A DNA stretch of 64,000 nucleotides, from NCBI GenBank assembly GCA_963740395.1, contig CAVUEP010000020.1:19188-83187 (forward strand), read 5' to 3'. The position numbers and the translations under genes were made by a program. Of this stretch, positions 38,090-46,909 are shown one piece after another. The number at the start of each line of letters is the position of its first letter. Within the stretch, counting starts at the first letter, position 1. Source of the DNA: CADEEN01 sp963740395 (GTDB lineage: Bacteria > Pseudomonadota > Gammaproteobacteria > Burkholderiales > Burkholderiaceae_C). The notes under the pieces are model-generated. The model worked only from the letters and a program-made list of their open reading frames with translations, did no database searches and was not told the DNA's origin.

Positions 38090-39096
38090 ATGAGGCGAAC
38101 CCCGCTTTACAGCGCATCTGCAGGCCGCAGCCCGCCCGCACCCAAGGCGGCGGCGGCCGTGGCGGGAACGCCCGCGGCGACCGTGGTCAACGCGGCAGCT
38201 GCGCCGCGTCGACGCCCGTGGCGCACCGCCACAGTGGCCGCGCTGATCGGCGCCACACTGGCGGCGCTGTTGATGTGGCGCTTGGGCCCGCAAGGCGCGC
38301 GCGCACTGACGCAGGACGACATCGACCGCGCCGTGTTGCACACCTTGAACACCAAGGCCCTGCCGTCACCGGCGGCCAAGGCCTTCGATGCGGTGCGCGG
38401 CTCGGTGGTCAAGGTGGTCGGGGTGTCCGAGTCCAAGCCCGCGACAGCCAAGGACGGCAAGGACGCCGGCAAGGGCAAGGACGCCAAGCCCGCTCCCGAG
38501 GCGAAGAAGGGCGCGCCGCCCAAGGTCGAGCGTGACGGCAACGACAACGAATCCGAGGAGCGCGGCGTCGGCACCGGCGTCGTGATCATGGACAACGGCA
38601 CGATCCTGACCAACCTGCATGTGGTCTTCGGCGCCAAGCGCATCAAGGTCATCTTTGCCGACGGCCTCGAGTCCGATGCCGACGTGGTCGCGCCTGCGCC
38701 CCGAACACGACCTGGCCGTGCTGCGCGCGCGCAAGATCCCCGACGACTTGAAAGCGGCGACGATGCGCAGCACGCGACGATCTGAGGCCCGGCGACCGCG
38801 TCACCGCCATCGGCTTCCCGTTCGGCATCGGGCCCTCGGTGTCGCACGGCGTGGTCTCGGGCCTGAAGCGCGAATTCCGTTCGCCCGAGGGCCAGCGCAT
38901 CCTGACCAACCTGATCCAGTTCGACGCCGCGGCCAACCCGGGCAACTCGGGCGGGCCGCTCGTGACCGACGACGGCGAAGTGGTCGGCATCGTGACCGCG
39001 ATCTACAACCCGACCGAGGAGCGCTTCTTCGTCGGCATCGGGTTTGCGGTGCCGATCGAGAACGCGGCCCAGGCCGCAGGCATGCCACCCTTCTGA
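38090..39096 (+). CDS. HtrA/DegP-like S1C serine protease, membrane-anchored (two frameshifts)
   Basis: A trypsin-like periplasmic protease anchored by one N-terminal helix (ATVAALIGATLAALLMWRLG). A Lys/Ala/Asp-rich linker (about residues 120-150) precedes the protease core. The triad is visible as TILTNLHVVFGAKRI (His), RPEHDLAVLRAR (Asp) and DAAANPGNSGGPLV (Ser). Frames change near 38692 (after DADVVA) and near 38780; LRPGDRVTAIGFPFGIGPSV then continues to the end. It ends soon after the protease domain (AAGMPPF), so it has no PDZ domain, unlike DegP. MoxR follows 40 bases later. Confidence 0.85.
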
Positions 39097-39136
39097 ACCA
39101 CCCGATCCGACACGCACAGACCGAGGAACCATCGAC

Positions 39137-40171
<1,035 letters not shown>

Positions 40172-41101
40172 GCTGGCCACCGAGCGCACGCCGAGCGCGC
40201 AGGCGCTGCTGCAGCGGCTGGAGTGGACCGTGCTCAAGCGCCTGGACGGCGCGCTGCAGGGCGACTACCGCACGCTGTTCCGCGGCCATGGCGTCGACCT
40301 GGCCGACCTGCGCGAGTACCAGCCGCATGACGACGTGCGCCACATCGACTGGAACGTGACCGCGCGCACCAACGCCCTGCATGTGCGCCAGTTCATCGAA
40401 GACCGCGAGCTCTGCGCCTGGTTCCTGCTCGACCTCAGCCCCTCGGTCGACTTCGGCTCGCGCCAGCGCAAGCGCAGCGTCTCCGAAGCCTTCGTCGCCG
40501 TGATGGCCAGCCTGGTGCTGCGCCATGGCAACCGCGCTGGCGCCGTGCTCTACGGCAATGCCGTCGACACCGTGATGCCGGCCCGCAGCGGGCGCCGCCA
40601 TGTGCTCGAGCTGATGCAGCGCATGCGCACGCGCCCGCATGCGCTGCCGGCGGGCGCCACGCGCCTGGCCGACCTGATCGAGCGCGCGCGGCCCACGTTG
40701 CGCCAGCGCGCCTGCGTCTTCGTGGTCTCGGACTTCATCAGCGAGGACGGCTGGGAAGCGCCGCTGTCGCGGCTGGCCGAGCGCCACGACGTGGTGGCGG
40801 TGCGCCTGTACGACCCACTGGAGATGGCCATGCCCGATCTGGGCCTGGTGCTGCTGCAGGACAGCGAAACCGGCGAGCAGATCTTTGTCGACACCGGACA
40901 GCAGGGATTCCGCGAGCGCTTCGCCGAAGTCGCCGAGACGCGCGAAGCGGCGCTGCGCGACGCGCTGGCGCGCGCCGGTGTGGACACGCTCGAGCTGTCC
41001 ACCGAGGCCGAGCTGGGCGATTCGATCCTGCGTTTTGTCGATGCCCGACGCCAGCGCGCCCGCCTGGGTGCTGGCGCGATGCCACTCGCACGGAGGCATG
41101 C

Positions 41102-42133
41102 ATGAGTTTTCTCTGGCAAGAAGCGCTGTGGGCGCTGCTGCTGGCGCCATTGCTGGTGCTGGCCTACATCTGGCTGCTGCGCCGGCGCAAGAAGACGGCC
41201 GTGACCTGGGCCAGCCTGGGCATCGTCAAGGAAGCCATGGGGGCGCAACGCGCCTGGCGCCGTCATGTGCCACCGGCCCTGCTACTGCTGGCGCTGGTCG
41301 CGCTGCTGCTGGCCATTGCGCGGCCCACCGCCGTGATCACGCTGCCGCTGGTCGAGCAGACGATCGTGCTGGCCATGGACGTGTCGGGCTCGATGCGCGC
41401 CATGGACGTCGAACCCAATCGCCTGGTGGCCTCGCAGAATGCGGCCAAGGCCTTCGTGTCCGAACTGCCGCGCTCGGTGCGCGTGGGCGTGGTCTCGTTC
41501 GCCGGCACCGCCGCGATCGTGCAGCCGCCCACACTGAGCCGCGACGACGTCGTGGCGGCCATCGACCGCTTCCAGCTGCAGCGTGGCACCGCCATCGGCA
41601 GCGGCATCGTCCTGAGCCTGGCCACGGTGTTTCCCGACGCCGGCATCGACCTGTCGCAGATCACGGGCCAGCGGCTGATGCCCAAGGCCCTGGGCGAGAA
41701 AGCGCCGGACAACACGTTCACGCCGGTCGAGCCCGGCAGTTACACCTCGGCGGCCATCATCCTGCTCACCGACGGCCAACGCACCACCGGCCCGGATTCG
41801 ATGGACGCGGCGCGCATGGCCGCCGACCGCGGCATCAAGGTCTACACCGTGGGCGTGGGCACCAAGGACGGCGACACGATCGGCTTCGAAGGCTGGTCGA
41901 TGCGCGTTCGCCTGGACGAGGAGACCCTGAAGCAGGTGGCGTCGGCCACCCGCGCCGAGTACTTCTACGCCGGCACCGCCAACGACCTGAAGAAGGTCTA
42001 TCAGTCACTGGGCTCGCGGCTGTCGGCACAGAAGAAGGAAACCGAGATCACCGCGCTCTTCGCGGCGCTGGGCGCACTGCTCGCGTTGCTGGCGGCGACG
42101 CTGTCGCTGTGGTGGTTCGGCCGCGTGGCCTGA
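41102..42133 (+). CDS. BatA-like VWA domain membrane protein
   Basis: A 343-residue protein with an N-terminal hairpin of two helices (residues ~7-25 and ~58-78), a von Willebrand A domain and a C-terminal helix (FAALGALLALLAATLSLWWF). The MIDAS motif is TIVLAMDVSGSMRAMDVEPN, with threonine and aspartate partners in RGTAIGSGIVLSLA and AIILLTDGQRT. A 20-residue insert in the domain (DLSQITGQRLMPKALGEKAP and onward) is typical of this BatA group. It overlaps DUF58 by four bases and ends the moxR operon. No BatB or BatD homologue follows. Confidence 0.88.
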   Translation: MSFLWQEALWALLLAPLLVLAYIWLLRRRKKTAVTWASLGIVKEAMGAQRAWRRHVPPALLLLALVALLLAIARPTAVITLPLVEQTIVLAMDVSGSMRAMDVEPNRLVASQNAAKAFVSELPRSVRVGVVSFAGTAAIVQPPTLSRDDVVAAIDRFQLQRGTAIGSGIVLSLATVFPDAGIDLSQITGQRLMPKALGEKAPDNTFTPVEPGSYTSAAIILLTDGQRTTGPDSMDAARMAADRGIKVYTVGVGTKDGDTIGFEGWSMRVRLDEETLKQVASATRAEYFYAGTANDLKKVYQSLGSRLSAQKKETEITALFAALGALLALLAATLSLWWFGRVA

Positions 42134-42159
42134 CATGACAGCCCCGGGCTCGCGGCGCT

Positions 42160-42210
42160 GGCATCCCCCGGGGGAACGCAGCAGGCCGCTTGGGCGCGGC
42201 CCTGCGCGGC
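42160..42210 (+). repeat. GC-rich intergenic repeat with CCCCCGGGGG hairpin
   Basis: Between batA and aat. A perfect CCCCCGGGGG palindrome (42165-42174) is followed by AACGC and then CTTGGGCGCGGCCCTGCG. A second copy in the same orientation lies at 50722-50765, with CCCCC/GGGGG, TGCG and CTTGGGGCGGCCCTGCG. It could act as a terminator for the moxR operon, but it has no T tract. Confidence 0.55.
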
Positions 42211-42215
42211 CTGAG

Positions 42216-42989
42216 ATGCCCACGCCGAACCTGCACTGGCTCCACAACGACGCGTCAGCTTTTCCGCCCACCTCGCAGGCGCTGGGCACCGACAGCGACG
42301 CGCCCGGGTTGCTCGCCGCGGGCGGGCGCATCAACGTGGCGCACCTGGAGCAGGCCTACCGCCACGGCATCTTCCCCTGGTACAGCGACGGCCAGCCCGT
42401 GCTGTGGTGGGCGCCCGACCCGCGCATGGTGCTGCCCGTGGCCGAGTTCAAGCTCAGCCGCTCGCTGCGCAAGACCGTGTCCCGCTTCGCCCGCACGCCG
42501 GGCTGCGAGTTGCGCATCGACAGCGCCTTCGACCGCGTGATCGCCGCCTGCGCCGGCACCCTGCGTGAGGGCCAGCGCGGCACGTGGATCATGCCGGTGC
42601 TGCAGCAGGCCTACGTCGCTTGGCATCGCGCCGGCGCGGTGCACAGTGTCGAGACCTGGGTCGACGGTCGGCTCGTGGGTGGCCTCTATGGCGTGGGCAT
42701 TGGCCGCATGTTCTTCGGCGAATCGATGTTCTCGCACGCCACGGATGCCTCCAAGATCGCCCTGGCCGGCCTGGTGGCGTTTTGCCGCGCCCACGGCATC
42801 ACGCTGATCGACTGCCAGCAGAACACCCAGCATCTGGCGTCGCTGGGCGCACGCGAGATTTCGCGCGACGACTTCGAACAGCATCTGTCCCTCGCCCTGG
42901 GGGGCCAGGCGCCCGCGCGCTGGACCTATGATCCGGCCCATTGGGCCCTGCTTGGGCTCGACGCCCGAACCGAGGTTGGCCCCGCGTGA
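42216..42989 (+). CDS. aat: Leucyl/phenylalanyl-tRNA-protein transferase
   Basis: N-end-rule enzyme that transfers Leu or Phe from aminoacyl-tRNA to N-terminal Arg/Lys, marking proteins for ClpS/ClpAP. It is 257 residues. Conserved blocks are GLLAAGGRINVAHLEQAYRH, GIFPWYSDGQPVLWWAPDPR, HRAGAVHSVETWVDGRLVGG and YGVGIGRMFFGESMFSHATD. The C-terminal GNAT-like fold continues with LIDCQQNTQHLASLGAREIS. The start is at ATG 42216. Its stop overlaps the GTG of bpt, the usual aat-bpt pair. Confidence 0.95.
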   Translation: MPTPNLHWLHNDASAFPPTSQALGTDSDAPGLLAAGGRINVAHLEQAYRHGIFPWYSDGQPVLWWAPDPRMVLPVAEFKLSRSLRKTVSRFARTPGCELRIDSAFDRVIAACAGTLREGQRGTWIMPVLQQAYVAWHRAGAVHSVETWVDGRLVGGLYGVGIGRMFFGESMFSHATDASKIALAGLVAFCRAHGITLIDCQQNTQHLASLGAREISRDDFEQHLSLALGGQAPARWTYDPAHWALLGLDARTEVGPA

Positions 42990-43742
42990 CCGCGCCCAAG
43001 GAACTCCCCCTCGCGTCGCTGCAGTTCTATGCGACGGCGCCCTACCCCTGCAGCTACCTGCCGGGGCGTCAGGCGCGCTCGCAGGTGGCCACGCCGAGCC
43101 ACCTGATCCACGCCGACGCGTACTCCGACCTCGTGCGGGCCGGGTTCCGGCGCAGCGGCATGTTCACCTACCGGCCGCATTGCGACGGCTGCCGCGCCTG
43201 CCAGCCGCTGCGCGTCCCGGTGGCGCAGTTCGTGCCCTCGCGCAGCCAGCGCCGCGCCTGGTCCGCGCACAAGCACCTGGTGGCGCGCGTGCTGCGCCTG
43301 GGCTTCCTGCCCGAGCACTACCAGCTCTACCTGCGCTACCAGTCGGGCCGCCACAGCGGCGGCGGCATGGACCAGGACAGCATCGACCAGTACACCCAGT
43401 TCCTGCTGCAAAGCCGCGTCAACTCGCGCCTGGTCGAGTTCCGCGAGCCCGCCGCGCCAGGCGAAGGCCCGCTCGGGGCGCTGAAGATGGTCGTCGATCC
43501 TCGACGTGCTCAACGACGGCCTGTCGGCGGTCTACACCTTCTACGAGCCCGAGGCCGAGGCCAGCTACGGCACCTACAGCGTGCTGTGGCAGATCGAGCA
43601 GGCCCGCATCCTGCAGCTCGACCACCTGTACCTGGGCTACTGGATCGCGCAAAGTCCGAAGATGGCCTACAAGGCCGGCTTCAGGCCGCACGAGTTGCTG
43701 GTGGACGGGCGCTGGGTGGCGGCGGCTGACGCTGCAGTCTAG
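42986..43742 (+). CDS. bpt: Aspartate/glutamate leucyltransferase (one insertion)
   Basis: Bpt transfers leucine to N-terminal Asp or Glu in the bacterial N-end-rule pathway. The N-terminal ATE domain has FYATAPYPCSYLPGRQARSQ and the cysteine set YRPHCDGCRACQPLRVPVAQ. The C-terminal domain has GLSAVYTFYEPEAEASYGTY, LDHLYLGYWIAQSPKMAYKA and the end RWVAAADAAV. An extra G near 43497 (GTC[G]TCGATC) breaks ALKMV|SILDVLNDGLSAV; corrected length is about 251 residues. The GTG start at 42986 overlaps the aat stop. Confidence 0.92.
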
Positions 43743-43941
43743 CCTGCGACCGGGGCCCTGCCCGCGCCGGAATTCCGTGCCCGTCCAAGACACTGGGCAT
43801 CCCACTGACTTGGCGGCACGGTTGCGCGGCGCGCACGCAACCCCAATCGTCACGCCTGGTTCGCCCATCGACGTGGGAAGGAACGTCAGGAGATGGAGGA
43901 GCACAATTGCCTGGTCCGCTCCTTCTGTCATGGAGGTTCTG

Positions 43942-44205
43942 ATGACCAAGCAAACCTGCCCCCGGTGTGGCGCAAAGTTCTCGTCCTCTACCGGTTGGGC
44001 CAGTGCCACCGTCGCCACGCTCATCCAAGCGCCGGCGGTACCTGATATGGCAACCCAGGTGCGTTGTCCGGCGTGTCAGCACTTGTTTGCCAATTCCGAT
44101 CTGCGCCCTGCAAGCGCACCCTCTTCGAGGGCACGCTATGCGGCGGGCGCCGTCGTTGTTCTCGTAGTTGTGGGCTGGACTCTGTATCAGCTTCTGCGTC
44201 AATGA
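43942..44205 (+). CDS. Small zinc-ribbon protein with one C-terminal membrane helix
   Basis: An 87-residue protein. Two cysteine pairs, TCPRCGAKF at residues 5-13 and VRCPACQHLF at about residues 40-49, form a zinc ribbon like those of MJ0042-type domains. A single C-terminal helix (YAAGAVVVLVVVGWTLYQLL) anchors it to the membrane with the ribbon inside the cell. The ATG at 43942 has a GGAGGT ribbon-binding site five bases upstream; an in-frame ATG at 43930 is possible. It opens a run of small plus-strand genes. The 200 bases before it hold no supported gene. Confidence 0.7.
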   Translation: MTKQTCPRCGAKFSSSTGWASATVATLIQAPAVPDMATQVRCPACQHLFANSDLRPASAPSSRARYAAGAVVVLVVVGWTLYQLLRQ

Positions 44206-44276
44206 CGCATTGCCAAACAGCCAAGGCGCCGCCAAACACGTCGCTCAAGTGGACAGTTGCCCGCGGACCCCGCACC

Positions 44277-44771
44277 ATGCCATCGCTGCCGTCGGTCGAT
44301 ACTGTGGTTGCCAAGGTCAAGGCACTTGGCATCGAGATTCCGCACGGACCGGTGCGCGTCGACAGTTATGGCGACAGCGAGTCCCAGTCGGAAGAGCTGC
44401 TCGCGCTCATACGCAGTGGCAGGAAGCGGGCGGGGACCGGGCTGGTCATGGCCTACGAAGCCGAGGGCGCCCCGCTGCCCCGGCCTGGCGACATCGAGAT
44501 CGTCGTGGACCACTGGCACGAACCGGTCTTGCTGACGAGGATCACGCGCGTTGAAATCGTGCCTTACGGAGACGTCAGCACCAAGTACGCCGCCATCGAA
44601 GGCGAAGGCGACGGTTCCTTGGCGTATTGGCGCCGGGCACATTGGGCCTTCTTTTCACGCGAGTGCCGACGCCTGGGGCGCGAGCCCGAGGAAAGCATGC
44701 TTGTCGTTTGCAGCGTATTCGAGGTATTGAATGTCCTGCCATGCAAGGCAGGCGCCGACAGCGCCGCATGA
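44277..44771 (+). CDS. ASCH domain protein
   Basis: A 164-residue ASCH-domain protein, a PUA-like fold thought to bind RNA or modified nucleosides. Visible family features: ALIRSGRKRAGTGLVMAYEA, DIEIVVDHWHEPVLLTRITR, VEIVPYGDVSTKYAAIEGEG and the SLAYWRRAHWAFFSRECRRL helix. Some members are amidohydrolases on N4-acetylcytidine. The ATG at 44277 is at the end of a GC-rich stretch with no strong ribosome-binding site. Its stop overlaps an ATG (44768) just upstream of the cupin gene. Confidence 0.78.
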   Translation: MPSLPSVDTVVAKVKALGIEIPHGPVRVDSYGDSESQSEELLALIRSGRKRAGTGLVMAYEAEGAPLPRPGDIEIVVDHWHEPVLLTRITRVEIVPYGDVSTKYAAIEGEGDGSLAYWRRAHWAFFSRECRRLGREPEESMLVVCSVFEVLNVLPCKAGADSAA

Positions 44772-44785
44772 AACAAGGAACCACC

Positions 44786-45292
44786 ATGTCCACGCGCCCC
44801 GCCTTCATTCGCTCGACTGGCGACGTCGCGGAACACACGCATGTGTACCCGCAGAGCAGCGAGCCCATGGGCCCCGTGCGACGCTTGGGCAGGGCCGCGG
44901 GGCTGCAGCGCATCGGCGTCAACATCCAACGCCTGCCGCCGGGTTGCCGCTCGTCCTGGCCACACGCCGAAGAGAACGAGGAAGAGTTTGTCTACGTCAT
45001 TGAGGGAGAGGTCGACGCCTGGATCGACGGCGACATTCACCGAATGAGCCCGGGCGATCTCGCAGCCTTTCCGGCGGGCACGGGCATCTCGCACTGCTTC
45101 ATCAACAACAACGAGCAGGAGGCGGTGTTGCTGGTGGGCGGCGAGGCGCCGAAACCAGGCAGCCGGATCTTCTATCCGCTCAATCCGACCCGTCGCGCAG
45201 ACATGGATCCATCGGACTGGTGGACCGACGTGCCCACGCGTGAATTGGGTCCCCACGATGGGCTACCGCGCGCAGCACGGTCGAAGCCCTGA
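44786..45292 (+). CDS. Cupin domain protein
   Basis: A 168-residue single-domain cupin. Cupin motif 1 is RLPPGCRSSWPHAEENEEEF and motif 2 is SPGDLAAFPAGTGISHCF; together these give the metal-binding His, Glu and His ligands. The start chosen is ATG 44786 with AAGGAA upstream; ATG 44768, overlapping the ASCH stop, would add six residues. Such proteins are often sugar isomerases, dioxygenases or small-molecule binders; the substrate is not predictable. Confidence 0.8.
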   Translation: MSTRPAFIRSTGDVAEHTHVYPQSSEPMGPVRRLGRAAGLQRIGVNIQRLPPGCRSSWPHAEENEEEFVYVIEGEVDAWIDGDIHRMSPGDLAAFPAGTGISHCFINNNEQEAVLLVGGEAPKPGSRIFYPLNPTRRADMDPSDWWTDVPTRELGPHDGLPRAARSKP

Positions 45293-45331
45293 TGCGTTGA
45301 CGCCGCCTCTGGTCCTTGGATTGCGCTCGAC

Positions 45332-45679
45332 GTGAAGCTCGCTGCAGTGCGCAAGTTCGCGCTTTCTCTCCCCCAGGTCACGGAGGCGCCGCATCACCAA
45401 TTCGGTTCATTCCGTGTCCGGGGCAAGATCTTCGTGACGTTTCCACCCGAGCATGAACACCTGCATGTCTTCGTACCGGAGCAACAGCGTGAGCTGGCGC
45501 TGGCGATGTACAGCGACTTCACGGAGAAGTTGTCGTGGGGCGGGAGAATCGTCGGCGTCCGCGTGGCTCTGGGCGCGGCACAGCCCGCGGCCGTAAGGCG
45601 CCTCGTTCGTCAAGCATGGGACCACAAGGCACCGAGATCGCTACATGTCGACCAAGCGCAGCCACCTCATCGCAAATGA
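45332..45679 (+). CDS. MmcQ/YjbR family DNA-binding-like protein
   Basis: A 115-residue MmcQ/YjbR protein, a small fold resembling a double-wing DNA-binding domain whose role is largely unknown. The start KLAAVRKFALSLPQVTEAPH and the strand FGSFRVRGKIFVTFPPEHEH match the family, as does AVRRLVRQAWDHKAPRSL. It begins with GTG at 45332. Composition is a little less GC-rich than the housekeeping genes around this run. Confidence 0.75.
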   Translation: MKLAAVRKFALSLPQVTEAPHHQFGSFRVRGKIFVTFPPEHEHLHVFVPEQQRELALAMYSDFTEKLSWGGRIVGVRVALGAAQPAAVRRLVRQAWDHKAPRSLHVDQAQPPHRK

Positions 45680-45934
45680 AGCATCCGGCTGGGAACACCG
45701 CCTTGGCCGGCGCTGCCGAAGTGCTTCAATCGGCTGGCGACGAGACCCGGTCGGTGGCCGAGGCGACGCATCATCCGCTTTGGTCTTGGTCCTAAGAAGA
45801 AGTCGAAACGCCATGCGTACATTGGCATCCAATCGACACATGTCAACCTCGGTTTCTACGCGTGCTGGTGGTCGAGTGCGGTCCCGTGCAGATCGTCCAT
45901 GAACACCTCAGCCGTTTCCCGAAGTCACGCCTGA
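45676..45934 (+). pseudogene. DUF1801-like remnant, frameshifted
   Basis: From ATG 45676 one frame reads NTALAGAAEVLQSAGDETRS. After one extra base near 45772, another frame gives IIRFGLGPKKKSKRHAYIGI and then STHVNLGFYA. IRFG...YI...HVNLGFY is the DUF1801 core, a small fold of unknown function. The usual following GLLEGTG...RHVK block is missing; instead the frame reads into AVPCRSSMNT and stops at 45932-45934. It is therefore broken in more than one place. Confidence 0.45.
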
Positions 45935-45998
45935 CGCTTGGCTGACAGGCAACGTCGGCGTCGTTCAATTCCGCCACTGAGAGTTCGGGACACGCGTC

Positions 45999-46355
45999 AT
46001 GATTCAATTCACTGAGGCCATTTCGATCGTCGGCTATGCGATCGAGGCGGTGGGCGTGCTCGTGATCGTCGTCGGCTCTTGCATTGCCTCGATCGTGTTC
46101 GCGCGCACCTTCCGCCAGCTGCCCGAGGGTGTGGCCTACAAGACATACCGCCAACAATTGGGGCGCTCGATCATCTTGGGCCTGGAGTTCCTGATCGCCG
46201 GAGACATCGTGCGAACCGTGGTGGTCGCCGACACCTTGGAGAACGTCGCGATCCTCGGCCTGATCATCGTGATCCGCACGTTCCTCAGCGTGACGCTGCA
46301 CCTTGAAGTCGAGGGCCGCTGGCCCTGGCAGGCCGAAGGTCGCGACCCCAGATGA
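45999..46355 (+). CDS. DUF1622 membrane protein
   Basis: A 118-residue DUF1622 protein with three hydrophobic helices: AISIVGYAIEAVGVLVIVVG, IILGLEFLIAGDIVRTVVVA and NVAILGLIIVIRTFLSVTLH. The pattern of E in helix 1, LGLEFLIAGDI in helix 2 and RTFLS...E at the end is the family hallmark. The function is unknown. The ATG at 45999 is preceded by GAGAG. It does not overlap its neighbours and is intact. Confidence 0.85.
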   Translation: MIQFTEAISIVGYAIEAVGVLVIVVGSCIASIVFARTFRQLPEGVAYKTYRQQLGRSIILGLEFLIAGDIVRTVVVADTLENVAILGLIIVIRTFLSVTLHLEVEGRWPWQAEGRDPR

Positions 46356-46432
46356 CGCCGCCGGACCATGCGATCGCGCGCCACGGACGGATCGGCGCTA
46401 CCGAGCCAGCTGACGGCACCAGCCATCTACCC

Positions 46433-46888
46433 ATGAAGATCGAAGTCGACGACCTCTCGCGTTCCACCGTCCACGCGCTGCTGAACGAACACTTGCAGCA
46501 CATGCGCGCCCTGTCGCCGGCCGACAGCGTCCACGCCCTCGATCTGGCCAAGCTGCGCAAGCCCGAAATCACCTTCTGGACCGCCTGGGACGGATCGCTG
46601 TTGCTGGGCTGCGGCGCGCTCAAGGAGCTGGACGCCAAGCACGGCGAAGTGAAGTCGATGCGCACGCCCGCGGCACAGCGACGCAAAGGCGCGGCGCGGG
46701 CGATCCTGGCGCACATCATCGACATTGCGAAGTTGCGCGGCTATGAGCGCCTGAGTCTGGAGACGGGTTCGACCGAGAGCTTCGCGCCCGCGCAGGCCTT
46801 GTATGCGCGGTTTGGATTCAGCTGCTGCGGCCCCTTCGCCGACTACGTCGAAGACCCGCACAGCGTCTTCATGACGTTGCGCCTCTAG
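46433..46888 (+). CDS. GNAT family N-acetyltransferase
   Basis: A 151-residue GNAT acetyltransferase close to the YsnE/putative acetyltransferase group. The N-terminus is KIEVDDLSRSTVHALLNEHL. The acetyl-CoA loop is MRTPAAQRRKGAARAILAHI (RxxGxA type, as RRKGAA), and GYERLSLETGSTESFAPAQA followed by LYARFGFSCC completes the fold. The substrate is unknown. An upstream in-frame start at 46352 would overlap the DUF1622 stop and is less likely. It is convergent with rng. Confidence 0.86.
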   Translation: MKIEVDDLSRSTVHALLNEHLQHMRALSPADSVHALDLAKLRKPEITFWTAWDGSLLLGCGALKELDAKHGEVKSMRTPAAQRRKGAARAILAHIIDIAKLRGYERLSLETGSTESFAPAQALYARFGFSCCGPFADYVEDPHSVFMTLRL

Positions 46889-46909
46889 GCCCGCCAGGCG
46901 CGCGGCCTA
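46886..46909. terminator. Hairpin shared by two convergent stops
   Basis: TAGGCC (46886-46891) pairs with GGCCTA (46904-46909). The stem begins with the GNAT stop codon and ends with the rng stop codon on the other strand. It could act in both directions, although no T tract follows. Confidence 0.35.

Noticed and set aside
36671..38341. A TatD-DNA glycosylase fusion
   Set aside because: It is caused by the insertion near 37272. Corrected, TatD stops at 37174 and the glycosylase starts at an overlapping GTG.
44221..44262. A possible integron attC half-site (CGCTCAAGTGGAC) before the ASCH gene
   Set aside because: It resembles one side of some attC sites, but no complementary partner or GTTRRRY core was found nearby.
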